A stretch of DNA of 64,000 nucleotides from a bacterium. GTDB lineage: Bacteria > T1Sed10-126. The stretch lies in assembly GCA_003554945.1 (NCBI GenBank), contig PWHN01000083.1:1-64000 (forward strand), given 5' to 3'. The notes beneath the pieces were generated by a model. The model saw only the letters and a program-made list of their open reading frames with translations, was not told where the DNA came from and ran no database searches. The position numbers and the translations under genes are program-made. This document shows positions 7,231 to 14,149 of the stretch, in pieces (the first letter of the stretch is position 1; every line of letters starts with the position of its first letter).

Positions 7231-8301
7231 TTAGAAGCTGACCGAAAGCTCACCAACGATGCCATCAAATTTATCGGCATATTCCCCAGCATCATCGTCT
7301 ACATCCTGGTCAACGTATTCAAGCTTGGCCAGCGTGTTCGGCGACAGCTCGTGACCTACGCCAATCTGGAGGCGCTCGACGTCACCGTCATCATCGTCAT
7401 CGGGCTCGAGGTTAACCTCACTCCAGCGCAGAGCCAGGTGACTGGCCGGCGTCAGGTCGTAACGACCTTCAACGGTGAAATACTCTCTCTCAAATTCATC
7501 TCCATCATCAGTTTCAATCACACCGTAATTAGCATAGAGTTCAGCCGGCTGACCAACCTCGGCAAGGTCATAGGTCAGGTCCAACTGCCAGGCATCAACT
7601 TCATTGGCGGAGTCCCCGGGAGCTAGATCACCGTCAAGATAATATCCCTCGGATGCGTAATCACTCAATCCAAAGTTGGATTCCGCATCTGTGTCATGGT
7701 CAACGGTGTGGTAAGAAGCAGCGGCACTAAGTCCGGGCATAAGCTCGCCCCAAACTTTAGCGGTCAGCGCCATATCACGGTCGTCGTCAAAATCGGCGCC
7801 TTCGGTTCCGTTGGTAGCAGCCAGACTCCAGGCGGCGCCCATGTACTGACCGGAAAGCTCAAGACCGGTCTGGACAGCCGTCGGGTCAACAACCGCGTTA
7901 CCGATCAGGTTGTTGGCCTGAACGTCAGCGTTGTTAGAACCACGCTGGCGCTGGTTACCAAAGTTGAGTTCAAACTGACCAACCTTGAGGTCGGTCATCG
8001 GCACCAGTTCTGAATGGGTCAGATAAGCCTCGTAGATGTCTACGGTATCGCTGGCACCTTTTGCCTGAACTTCAGCAAAAGCATCAACTCCGGCGGCAAC
8101 GTCGCCGTATACCTGCAGGTTAAGCAGGGCGTCGTTGAAGCCCATCTCCTGGTCAACGTCATCCCAATCGGGATCTTCTTCGCCTTCTACATCCTGAAAG
8201 CGACCGGTGACCTGCCCTTCAAAATCTATCTGAGCCGCGGCGGGCAGAGCAAGGCCGACAGCCAGAAGTGCAACTATACTAAATGTAGCTAATTTCTTCA
8301 T
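7231..8301 (-). CDS. Outer-membrane beta-barrel porin
   Basis: A 356-aa exported protein with a clear signal peptide (MKKLATFSIVALLAVGLALPAAA, cleavage about residue 23). Next come alternating hydrophobic/polar strands, acidic loops rich in Asp (DDRDMAL, DDDDDGDVERL), and a C-terminal strand ending VGELSVSF. A terminal Phe is the outer-membrane insertion signal of porins. Features such as LKVGQFELNFGNQRQRG and ALRWSEVNLEP resemble OprP/OprO-like or general porins. An upstream in-frame codon at 8367 exists, but AAAGGAGG lies just before the ATG at 8301 and the signal peptide begins there. The acidity suggests a saline habitat. A folded leader precedes it. Confidence 0.85.
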   Translation of the reverse strand: MKKLATFSIVALLAVGLALPAAAQIDFEGQVTGRFQDVEGEEDPDWDDVDQEMGFNDALLNLQVYGDVAAGVDAFAEVQAKGASDTVDIYEAYLTHSELVPMTDLKVGQFELNFGNQRQRGSNNADVQANNLIGNAVVDPTAVQTGLELSGQYMGAAWSLAATNGTEGADFDDDRDMALTAKVWGELMPGLSAAASYHTVDHDTDAESNFGLSDYASEGYYLDGDLAPGDSANEVDAWQLDLTYDLAEVGQPAELYANYGVIETDDGDEFEREYFTVEGRYDLTPASHLALRWSEVNLEPDDDDDGDVERLQIGVGHELSPNTLAKLEYVDQDVDDDAGEYADKFDGIVGELSVSF

Positions 8302-8359
8302 AGTAACATTCCTCCTTTTTAGGTAGAACTTCAAACAGAAAAGATTTGCTTGAAGCCGC

Positions 8360-8480
8360 GGTTTCACTGTCGTCCCTACCCCACAGTGACTTCCGTATCA
8401 CTGGGCGGGCGCCCGGGTGTTTATTGGAGGAATGTGCTCACCACCTTTCCACCTGGTTTTGGGCCTGCGACAGCGAAACC
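8360..8480 (-). promoter_or_regulatory. Structured 5' leader of the porin gene
   Basis: On the minus strand GGTTTCGCTGTCG (8480-8468) pairs along 13 positions with CGACAGTGAAACC (8372-8360), with one U-G pair, closing about 95 nt. Inside are the hairpin CAGTGA/TCACTG and a GGGCGCCC palindrome. It ends about 60 nt before the porin start. It could be a cis-regulatory leader or a processed small RNA. I could not match it to a known riboswitch. Confidence 0.45.
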
Positions 8481-8914
8481 ATATCGCTCAATTAATCAAT
8501 TAATTAAATCGTTCAAATCACACAAATCGTCGGATTAATTCTTACTTCAGTCCATCCCCCGGTTACTACTCACTGATAACCGTTAACAATCTTCCCTCTC
8601 ACCAATCTGCGTGCCATTTAAGATTTTGCAGCTGAACTCACAAAATGCAACTCGCAAAAACAACTTTAGTACAACAAAAAGGCCATACCGCCGTTCTGCA
8701 CTCATAACCCGGTCATTCTATATTAACAACAATATTATATAACGTCAACCACAAAGGTCAATTCGCTATCACTTCCCTGTCTCCTGGTTCGTCTCTGAGC
8801 CCGGATAATAAGCCCAAAACTGCGATATGGCCTAACTAAATCATTATTTTTGACTCTGCATAAATATATATTACATTTTCACCCAAATGTCAAATATTTT
8901 TTTGATTCCTTCCC
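8481..8914. other. AT-rich intergenic stretch, no gene seen
   Basis: Between the porin leader and the RAYT element. There are runs such as ATTAATCAATTAATTAAAT that may supply the porin promoter, but no clear -35/-10 pair and no open frame of interest. Confidence 0.5.
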
Positions 8915-8971
8915 CTCGTACTTTGAATTATTCACTTACTCCCAACATTTTCTCCTCGTACTTTGAATTAT

Positions 8972-9850
8972 TTACTTACTCTTCTCGCGCCACCAGTTAT
9001 GTGCTTTTGAAACTGTTGATGGGCTCCGATTGAACCAGCGTGCTATATCAGATGTTCCATATCCTTCTTCATACATCTTGGCCATTGCTTCTCGCCGCAA
9101 ATTACTTATTGGCCTCTTTTTACTCTGTCCACGTATTTCTTCCGTAGTATATTCTGTTCCATCCACTACCTCCTGAGCAATCGTCAGCATAGTTTTCCGC
9201 CCCCTTTTCTCTTGAAACGCTTGTGCCTCACGTCCCTCCTGACGGCGCTGATAAAATTCATTCCATTCTTTTTCCAAACCAATATATGTCTCATCTCCCG
9301 GCATATCTGAACCACAGGCACGTAAACAGCTTTTAAAGGCTCCTACTCTATTTGGGCTGGAAAATCCAGGCGGATAACACCACGTATCTAAATTAATCCA
9401 ATCACACTCAATTCCTAAAAACCAATACCAAGAACTCCACTTGTAGTCCTGAGCAAAATCCGCTATACCTGCCTCAACCGGATTCATATGCACATAGCCA
9501 ACCACATTGTTAAGGTATCTTTTATCAAGAATCACCTTAACCACAGGCCGCCCCTGGGTTAAATGACCTCTAATATTACGACGTTTATTAAAACCGCGAG
9601 CATACTCGGAATGGGCAATTTTTAAAACTCGTCCAAGGGAAGTCCCCCCCATTTTTAACAGTAGATGTAGGTGATTGATCATCAAACAAAAGGAACCTAT
9701 TTTCCCACCAAGCCTATCCATTGTTCTATCAAGGAGCCTTAAATACGTAACCCTATCCTCAGGAGAGAAAAACAACGGCTCCTCCCGCTGACCACGTGTA
9801 CAGACATGATACCAATAGCCTTCCACATACGCTCTAACCGGATATCCCAT
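8972..9850 (-). CDS. HUH tyrosine transposase, REP-associated type (RAYT / TnpA_REP)
   Basis: A 292-aa protein with a Y1-transposase domain. It has GYWYHVCTRG near the start, the His-x-His metal motif at residues 60-62 (INHLHLLLKMG) and the tyrosine region YLNNVVGYVHMNPVEAG (Tyr112/Tyr119). The C terminus (about 248-291) is a helix-turn-helix (TSDIARWFNRSPSTVSKA). This domain combination is typical of REP-associated tyrosine transposases, which nick and join single-stranded palindromes, rather than of short IS200 TnpA proteins. It appears intact, with both histidines present. It is a good candidate for having spread some of the palindrome families that fill this window, but that link is inference. 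Confidence 0.88.
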   Translation of the reverse strand: MGYPVRAYVEGYWYHVCTRGQREEPLFFSPEDRVTYLRLLDRTMDRLGGKIGSFCLMINHLHLLLKMGGTSLGRVLKIAHSEYARGFNKRRNIRGHLTQGRPVVKVILDKRYLNNVVGYVHMNPVEAGIADFAQDYKWSSWYWFLGIECDWINLDTWCYPPGFSSPNRVGAFKSCLRACGSDMPGDETYIGLEKEWNEFYQRRQEGREAQAFQEKRGRKTMLTIAQEVVDGTEYTTEEIRGQSKKRPISNLRREAMAKMYEEGYGTSDIARWFNRSPSTVSKAHNWWREKSK

Positions 9851-9924
9851 AATGATTTCATTTTATCTGATTTTATTAAACTTTCAAAGTATAAGAACAG
9901 CCTCGGAAAAATTATGTTCACTGA

Positions 9925-10119
9925 TTGTAACGTCTCACGATAATCCCGTGTAATTTATCGAATTACGAACGGGAAAACAATCCTCTCAAAATCAAAAACA
10001 TATTGGACAGGATAAAATTCTGATGTGCTGGATTTAAAACCACTTCAACGTCAATTAAGGGGTTTGGATTCACGGGCTTAATTCGAAAGGTTCACCGGAA
10101 TAAATTCGAGACGTTACAA
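9925..10119. mobile_element. MITE-like element with 12-bp terminal inverted repeats
   Basis: TTGTAACGTCTC at 9925-9936 is the exact inverse of GAGACGTTACAA at 10108-10119. The 4-bp word CTGA flanks both ends (9921-9924 and 10120-10123), as a target duplication would. The ~170-bp interior is non-coding and has further partial palindromes (CCCG...CGGG). Confidence 0.6.
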
Positions 10120-10267
10120 CTGATCAAGAGAAGCTGATGCAAAATCTTCATCTTTTTTTCAGGGAATAAGTAAATAATTCAAAGTACGAGGTAAAAGAAG
10201 GAGGTTGATTTTGGGGTGGGGGTTTGGTAAACTTTTGCCGCTTTCGTTGGATTGCTGTAGTTAAAAA

Positions 10268-10340
10268 GGACAGGTAGCTCAGTCGGTAGAGCACCGCCCT
10301 GAAAAGGCGGGTGTCCGCGGTTCGAATCCGCGCCTGTCCA
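10268..10340 (+). tRNA. tRNA-Phe (anticodon GAA)
   Basis: A 73-nt cloverleaf. The acceptor stem is GGACAGG/CCTGTCC, the D arm AGCTCAGTCGGTAGAGC, the anticodon stem CCGCC/GGCGG with loop CTGAAAA (anticodon GAA), and the T arm GCGGTTCGAATCCGC. CCA is not encoded. A T-rich run follows. It sits just outside the right repeat of the RAYT element. Confidence 0.97.
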
Positions 10341-10420
10341 TTTTTCTGAGCTCCCTTTCCGTTGTGCACAAATCTTTCCGTACACTTTTATTTAGAATAT
10401 TTCGCTTACCTCATCGAAAT

Positions 10421-10620
10421 CTAGCCCGAATTATTCACGACAGCACCACTGTCGTGAATAATTCGCCTGCAGGGGCGCATCGAGCACTCAAAGCGTTGAG
10501 TGCTCCAAGGCGCGGTTAACCGAGCGGAGCTGTCAATTAAAATTGACGGCTCGGTTGAGTATTACCTCGTAGAGGCGGGTTATGCACGAAAAAGTATTTT
10601 TCGTGCATAATCCGGGCTAG
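10421..10620. repeat. Multi-hairpin element D with CTAGCCCG/CGGGCTAG ends
   Basis: A 200-bp element with perfect 8-bp inverted termini. It is filled with four hairpins in a row: ATTCACGACAG..., GAGCACTCAA/TTGAGTGCTC, AACCGAGC...GCTCGGTT with inner GTCAATT/AATTGAC, and TTATGCACGAAAAA/TTTTTCGTGCATAA. It shares the terminal words, the GTTAACC linker and an identical 14-nt hairpin half (GTGCTGTCGTGAAT) with elements E (32084-32314) and F, but its other stems differ. It is non-coding and followed by a stretch (10615-10815) partly repeated at 33585-33705. Confidence 0.65.
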
Positions 10621-10815
10621 GGTGAGGGGAATAAAACGTCACAACCGTTGTTCGGCCTCTACGAGGCCTCTTCACCCCCACCTTAATCCTCGGACTTGTC
10701 CCCCCCGTGGAACTTTGGTCTTCGACTTTCCCGCTGCGCGGGAAATCGAATTTTGCTATCCTGCAAAATTCCGCCCCTCAAGGGGGAGGAGATGTTTAAC
10801 CCTTCTCGGAGAGAG
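10615..10815. repeat. Repeat shared with 33585-33705
   Basis: GGCTAGGGTGAGGGG-ATAAAACGTCACAACC... through CACCTTAATCCTC is nearly identical to 33584-33660. The final CCCCTCAAGGGGGAGGAG...TTTAACCC block (10776 onward) matches 33663-33695. Between them this copy carries about 80 extra bases with an internal palindrome (TTTCCCGCTGCGCGGGAAA). Non-coding. Confidence 0.75.
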
Positions 10816-10816
10816 T

Positions 10817-11626
10817 TTAACTAATATCCTGGGCATCAATGTAATCGAGCAGCATTGAGTTAACAGATTCACCGGTTTTGACTCCCACCGAAGCCCAAAC
10901 ATCGGCTTTGTCTTCCCATTCTCGGACATCAATAATATCCCGAACTCTCTTTCTCCACTCGCGATCGCCGGGCGCTGGAAGATCCCATTTTTTGTGTTCA
11001 TGTGCGGCCGGATTAAGAACAAATTCTTTTGCCACGGTCCAGTCCCGCGGAACTTCTAATAACTTTCGGTTGGCAACAGACGGCGAGTTACCCGGCCAGA
11101 GCTCATCAACCAGCACAGCTTCCATCTCTTCCAGATAAAAGTGAAGTATCTGTCCTGCTTCCCCCACTTTTACCTGCCAGCCGTTGTTTTCGGCAACGGT
11201 TACAAGCTGTTTTTGCAAATCAATATCACCAGTAACTGCAATCGCTTTTATATCAGTATTTATATCAGAAACCATATCCAGCTTAAAAGTTTCAACTGCT
11301 GTCAAACTATTGTTGTCATCGTAAACTCGCACGGCTCCCGGGACCGCCTCCTGGACCTGGTAAGCGGTATAAGACGAAAGTCCGGAGTGTTCAAAACCAC
11401 TTCGCAGTCGGACGTAATTACCTTCACTAAATACCGGTTCATCGTCCGCCACCTTTTCAAGCTGATAAGGACGCAAATAAGTCCGACGGCCGTCGACCCT
11501 GATAACAGGATCATCACAATAATTTACGCCACATACCTTGTAAATGTCCCCCTCCCGGATATCATAATATCTATCCTTCAACGTGGTGCGAATAACCCGA
11601 ACCTTGTCGCCAGGATTAAAATCCAT
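10817..11626 (-). CDS. Uncharacterised protein with two SH3-like/KOW-like N-terminal modules
   Basis: A 269-aa soluble protein. Residues 1-57 (GDKVRVIRTTLKDRYYDIREGDIYKVCGV...) and 70-120 (GNYVRLRSGFEHSGLSSYTAYQVQEA) look like two repeats of a small beta-barrel module of the kind that opens with GD.V.V. The rest (125-269) is mixed alpha/beta with no motif I recognise; it ends EWEDKADVWASVGVKTGESVN. A good GGAGG precedes the ATG. It is transcribed alone, with a terminator of the hydrogenase operon just upstream. No function is proposed. Confidence 0.7.
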   Translation of the reverse strand: MDFNPGDKVRVIRTTLKDRYYDIREGDIYKVCGVNYCDDPVIRVDGRRTYLRPYQLEKVADDEPVFSEGNYVRLRSGFEHSGLSSYTAYQVQEAVPGAVRVYDDNNSLTAVETFKLDMVSDINTDIKAIAVTGDIDLQKQLVTVAENNGWQVKVGEAGQILHFYLEEMEAVLVDELWPGNSPSVANRKLLEVPRDWTVAKEFVLNPAAHEHKKWDLPAPGDREWRKRVRDIIDVREWEDKADVWASVGVKTGESVNSMLLDYIDAQDIS

Positions 11627-11745
11627 TTTTTTACCTCCAAAAGTTTAAGGGGATAATTAGTGCCCACTGCTCAAACAGATTCAAATTAAGGCCGGATTAA
11701 AAGAACTATAGCTAAAGATTGAAACCACCATCAGCAGGGAAGGAC

Positions 11746-11770
11746 AAAAAAAGAAGTGGCATATCACTTC
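11746..11770 (-). terminator. Intrinsic terminator of the hydrogenase operon
   Basis: On the minus strand GAAGTG-ATATGC-CACTTC is followed by seven T. It lies about 125 nt beyond the stop of the last hydrogenase gene (11895). Confidence 0.8.
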
Positions 11771-11861
11771 CTTCGGGGGACAAAAGTATAAAGTAGCAAC
11801 TTTTATTATACACCCCCCATATATAAACGAAATAGTTCAGATAATCCCCCGGAGAAATTTA

Positions 11862-11894
11862 GTTGGTTAGTTGGCTGGTTGGCTGGTTGGTTGG
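11862..11894. repeat. TTAGTTGG / TGGCTGGT tandem run
   Basis: Degenerate repeats of an 8-bp word directly after the stop codon of the NuoE-like gene, related to the array at 669-752. Confidence 0.75.
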
Positions 11895-12389
11895 TTAGGG
11901 GGAGTAACCGAAGTCGGCGAGGATATCGGGGACGTCGTCGGGGGCGACGTGGGAGTAGACTTTCTCTTCAATTATCACCACGGGGGCCTTGGAGCAGGCA
12001 CCGACGCAGCGAGCGTCAGTAACGGAAAACTTGCCGTCCTCAGTCGGTTCTTCCGGCTCAACACCCAACTCCTCCAGGAAACGGTCGAAAACGGCTCCGG
12101 CACCACGAACGTGGCAGGCGGTTCCCGTGCAGATAATAATCTCGTATTCGCCGGCAGGCTGAAAGTTGAAAAACTGGTAAAAGGAAGCGACCCCGGTGAC
12201 GCGAGCATAAGGAACGGAGAGAAGACGTGCAACCTCGTCGAGATGTTGACGGGAAAGATATCCATATTCCTCCTGGACTATCTGTAGAGCAGGAATGAGA
12301 TAGCTATCCGAGCGGTCGCGCCCCCTAAAATCCTGCAGCTTCTCGACAATTTTTTCCTTCAACGTATATTCTTCGCTACAACAGCTCAT
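11895..12389 (-). CDS. hydC: [FeFe] hydrogenase NuoE-like 2Fe-2S subunit (HydC/HndA type)
   Basis: A 164-aa subunit of the 24-kDa NuoE family: an N-terminal helical part (YLIPALQIVQEEYGYL, VTGVASFYQFF) and a thioredoxin-like domain. A 2Fe-2S cluster is bound by CTGTAC and, about 35 residues later, CVGAC. In trimeric hydrogenases it relays electrons beside the NuoF-like flavin subunit. Its ATG overlaps the TGA of hydA by 4 nt (12386-12389). It is the last gene of the three-gene operon, with a terminator at 11746-11770. Confidence 0.92.
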   Translation of the reverse strand: MSCCSEEYTLKEKIVEKLQDFRGRDRSDSYLIPALQIVQEEYGYLSRQHLDEVARLLSVPYARVTGVASFYQFFNFQPAGEYEIIICTGTACHVRGAGAVFDRFLEELGVEPEEPTEDGKFSVTDARCVGACSKAPVVIIEEKVYSHVAPDDVPDILADFGYSP

Positions 12390-14149
12390 TTTATCCCCTG
12401 CCGTTCACTGGGTTTATAAGAAGTATGCAGAAGTTTGTGGGCCCGCTCACTGTTGGGCTCGCCGAGATAATAACTATAAAGTTCCTTGATGTCGGGATTT
12501 TCATGCGATTTGCGCAACTGTTTGCTGGAGTCAATTGTATAGAGCGCCTGAGCCCGTTTTTTCACGAGTTCGGGATCAAGAGCAAAAGTATCTTCGGGCG
12601 GATAAGGCTGACCGCCACCACCAACACAGCCGCCGGGACAGGCCATAATCTCCAGCATGTGGTATTCTTTTTCCCCGGAAAGCAGACGCTCAAATAGTTC
12701 TTTAGCGTTCTGCAGACCGTTAGCAACACCAATATTTACGTTGTGGCCATCCAGTTCAATTGTCGCCTCACGCAAACCCTGGACACCACGGACTTCCATA
12801 AAATCAACGTTTGTCAGCGTCTCCCCGGTAAAACGTTCGTAAGCAGTGCGCAGGGCCGCTTCGGTAACACCACCGGTGGTTCCAAAAATATCGCCGCCAC
12901 CACTTGCTGTACCCAGCGGCCGGTCAAACTGACTGTCGGGCAGGTTACGGAAATCAACGCCCATGCACTTGCACATCCAGATTAGTTCGCGTGTAGTCAA
13001 AACGGCATCAGTATAGGGAGCGCCCCAGGGAGTTTCGTGTTCCGGACGGGCGGCTTCGTATTTTTTGGCAGTGCAGGGCATGGCGGCAACTGAATATATG
13101 TTTTCGGGGGCAATACCCGCCTGCTCGGCGTAATAAGACTTAGTCAACGACGAGAGCATAGACATCGGAGACTTACAGGTCGAGGCGTTAGGGATCAATT
13201 CAGGATAAAAAGTTTCAAGAAAACTAACCCAGCCCGGCGAACAGGAGGTAATCAGGGGCAATTTTTCTCCCGCCTCAAAACGGTTTAAGAACTCGTCGGC
13301 CTCCTCAATTATTGTTAGGTCGGCGCCAAGATCGGTGTCAAATACAGCGTCGAAACCCATCATTTTAAGGGCGGTAACCATTTTCCCGGCAACCGGTGTT
13401 CCGGGATCGTAGCCAAAACCCTCACCAAGTGCAGCTCGAATTGAAGGGGCGGTCTGAACAACGACGTGCAAATCGGGATCAGCGATCGCTTCAAATACTT
13501 CATCAGTAACATTGTTCTCAACTATTGAGGCGGTTGGACAGACGTTCACACACTGCCCGCAGTGGATACAGACGGACTCCATAATGTCAGCATTGTGGGC
13601 GGGCGCGGCCACGCTTTCGAAACCGCGGTTCTGCTGCCAGAGATTGGTCACCCCCTGGACCTCGTCACAGACGCGAACGCAGCGTCCACAGAGAATACAC
13701 TTATCGGGTTCACGATGTATTGAAGGCGATGAGTTATCCTCCGGATATTGTTTGCGCTCCCCTTCAAACAATCGCTCTCGAACTCCAAGACTGTAGGCGC
13801 TGTCCTGCAGCTCGCAGTTACCGTCACGAACGCAAGTCTGGCAGTCCTTGGGATGGTTGTCGAGAATAAGCTCTACTATATCACGGCGGTGGCGGCGCAG
13901 TTCGGGCGACGATGTCTTAACTACCATATCCTCCTCGGCGGGATAGGAACAGGAGGCAACGAGCTGTTCGCGCTTCTCAAGTTCAACAATACAGATACGG
14001 CAGGCACCAAGTATGCTTAATTCGGGATGATAACAGAGACGCGGTATGTGAACACCAACCTGATCGGCGGCGTCCATTATTGTGGCACCGGGTTCTACTT
14101 CAGTCCGAATTCCGTCAATTACAAGACTAATTTTGTCTTCTGAATTCAT
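12386..14149 (-). CDS. hydA: [FeFe] hydrogenase catalytic subunit (HydA/HndD type)
   Basis: A 587-aa H-cluster enzyme. In order: a 2Fe-2S domain (Cys39, 50, 53, 67), a His-Cys3 4Fe-4S site (His99, Cys103, 106, 112) and two ferredoxin 4Fe-4S motifs (Cys151-161, Cys194-204). The H domain then has L1 TSCSPGW (301-307), L2 MPCTAKK (357-363) and L3 MACPGGCVGGGGQP (about 502-514). All H-cluster cysteines are present. The position after the L1 ligand, Cys in the TSCCP consensus, is Ser304. With NuoF- and NuoE-like partners encoded next to it by 4-nt overlaps, it should form a cytoplasmic HydABC/Hnd complex that couples NAD(P)H and ferredoxin to H2. Bifurcation is inferred from subunit composition. 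Confidence 0.96.
   Translation of the reverse strand: MNSEDKISLVIDGIRTEVEPGATIMDAADQVGVHIPRLCYHPELSILGACRICIVELEKREQLVASCSYPAEEDMVVKTSSPELRRHRRDIVELILDNHPKDCQTCVRDGNCELQDSAYSLGVRERLFEGERKQYPEDNSSPSIHREPDKCILCGRCVRVCDEVQGVTNLWQQNRGFESVAAPAHNADIMESVCIHCGQCVNVCPTASIVENNVTDEVFEAIADPDLHVVVQTAPSIRAALGEGFGYDPGTPVAGKMVTALKMMGFDAVFDTDLGADLTIIEEADEFLNRFEAGEKLPLITSCSPGWVSFLETFYPELIPNASTCKSPMSMLSSLTKSYYAEQAGIAPENIYSVAAMPCTAKKYEAARPEHETPWGAPYTDAVLTTRELIWMCKCMGVDFRNLPDSQFDRPLGTASGGGDIFGTTGGVTEAALRTAYERFTGETLTNVDFMEVRGVQGLREATIELDGHNVNIGVANGLQNAKELFERLLSGEKEYHMLEIMACPGGCVGGGGQPYPPEDTFALDPELVKKRAQALYTIDSSKQLRKSHENPDIKELYSYYLGEPNSERAHKLLHTSYKPSERQGIK

Larger units (their letters stand above)
8915..10191. mobile_element. 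RAYT-type element bounded by inverted repeats
   Basis: CTCGTACTTTGAATTATT-ACTTACT occurs twice in direct orientation on the left (8915-8940 and 8955-8981). It occurs once inverted on the right (10165-10191, AATAAGTAAATAATTC...CGAGG). The transposase gene and a ~195-bp palindromic element (9925-10119) lie between. The inner left copy contains the transposase stop codon. The right end lies 77 nt before tRNA-Phe. The boundaries are inferred from these repeats. Confidence 0.65.

Noticed and set aside
8302-8367. 22-residue extension of the porin
   Set aside because: The signal peptide and AAAGGAGG support the start at 8301.
10148-10385. Minus-strand open frames across tRNA-Phe
   Set aside because: They are antisense to the tRNA and show the typical translated-tRNA artefact (ARIRTADTRLFRAVL).
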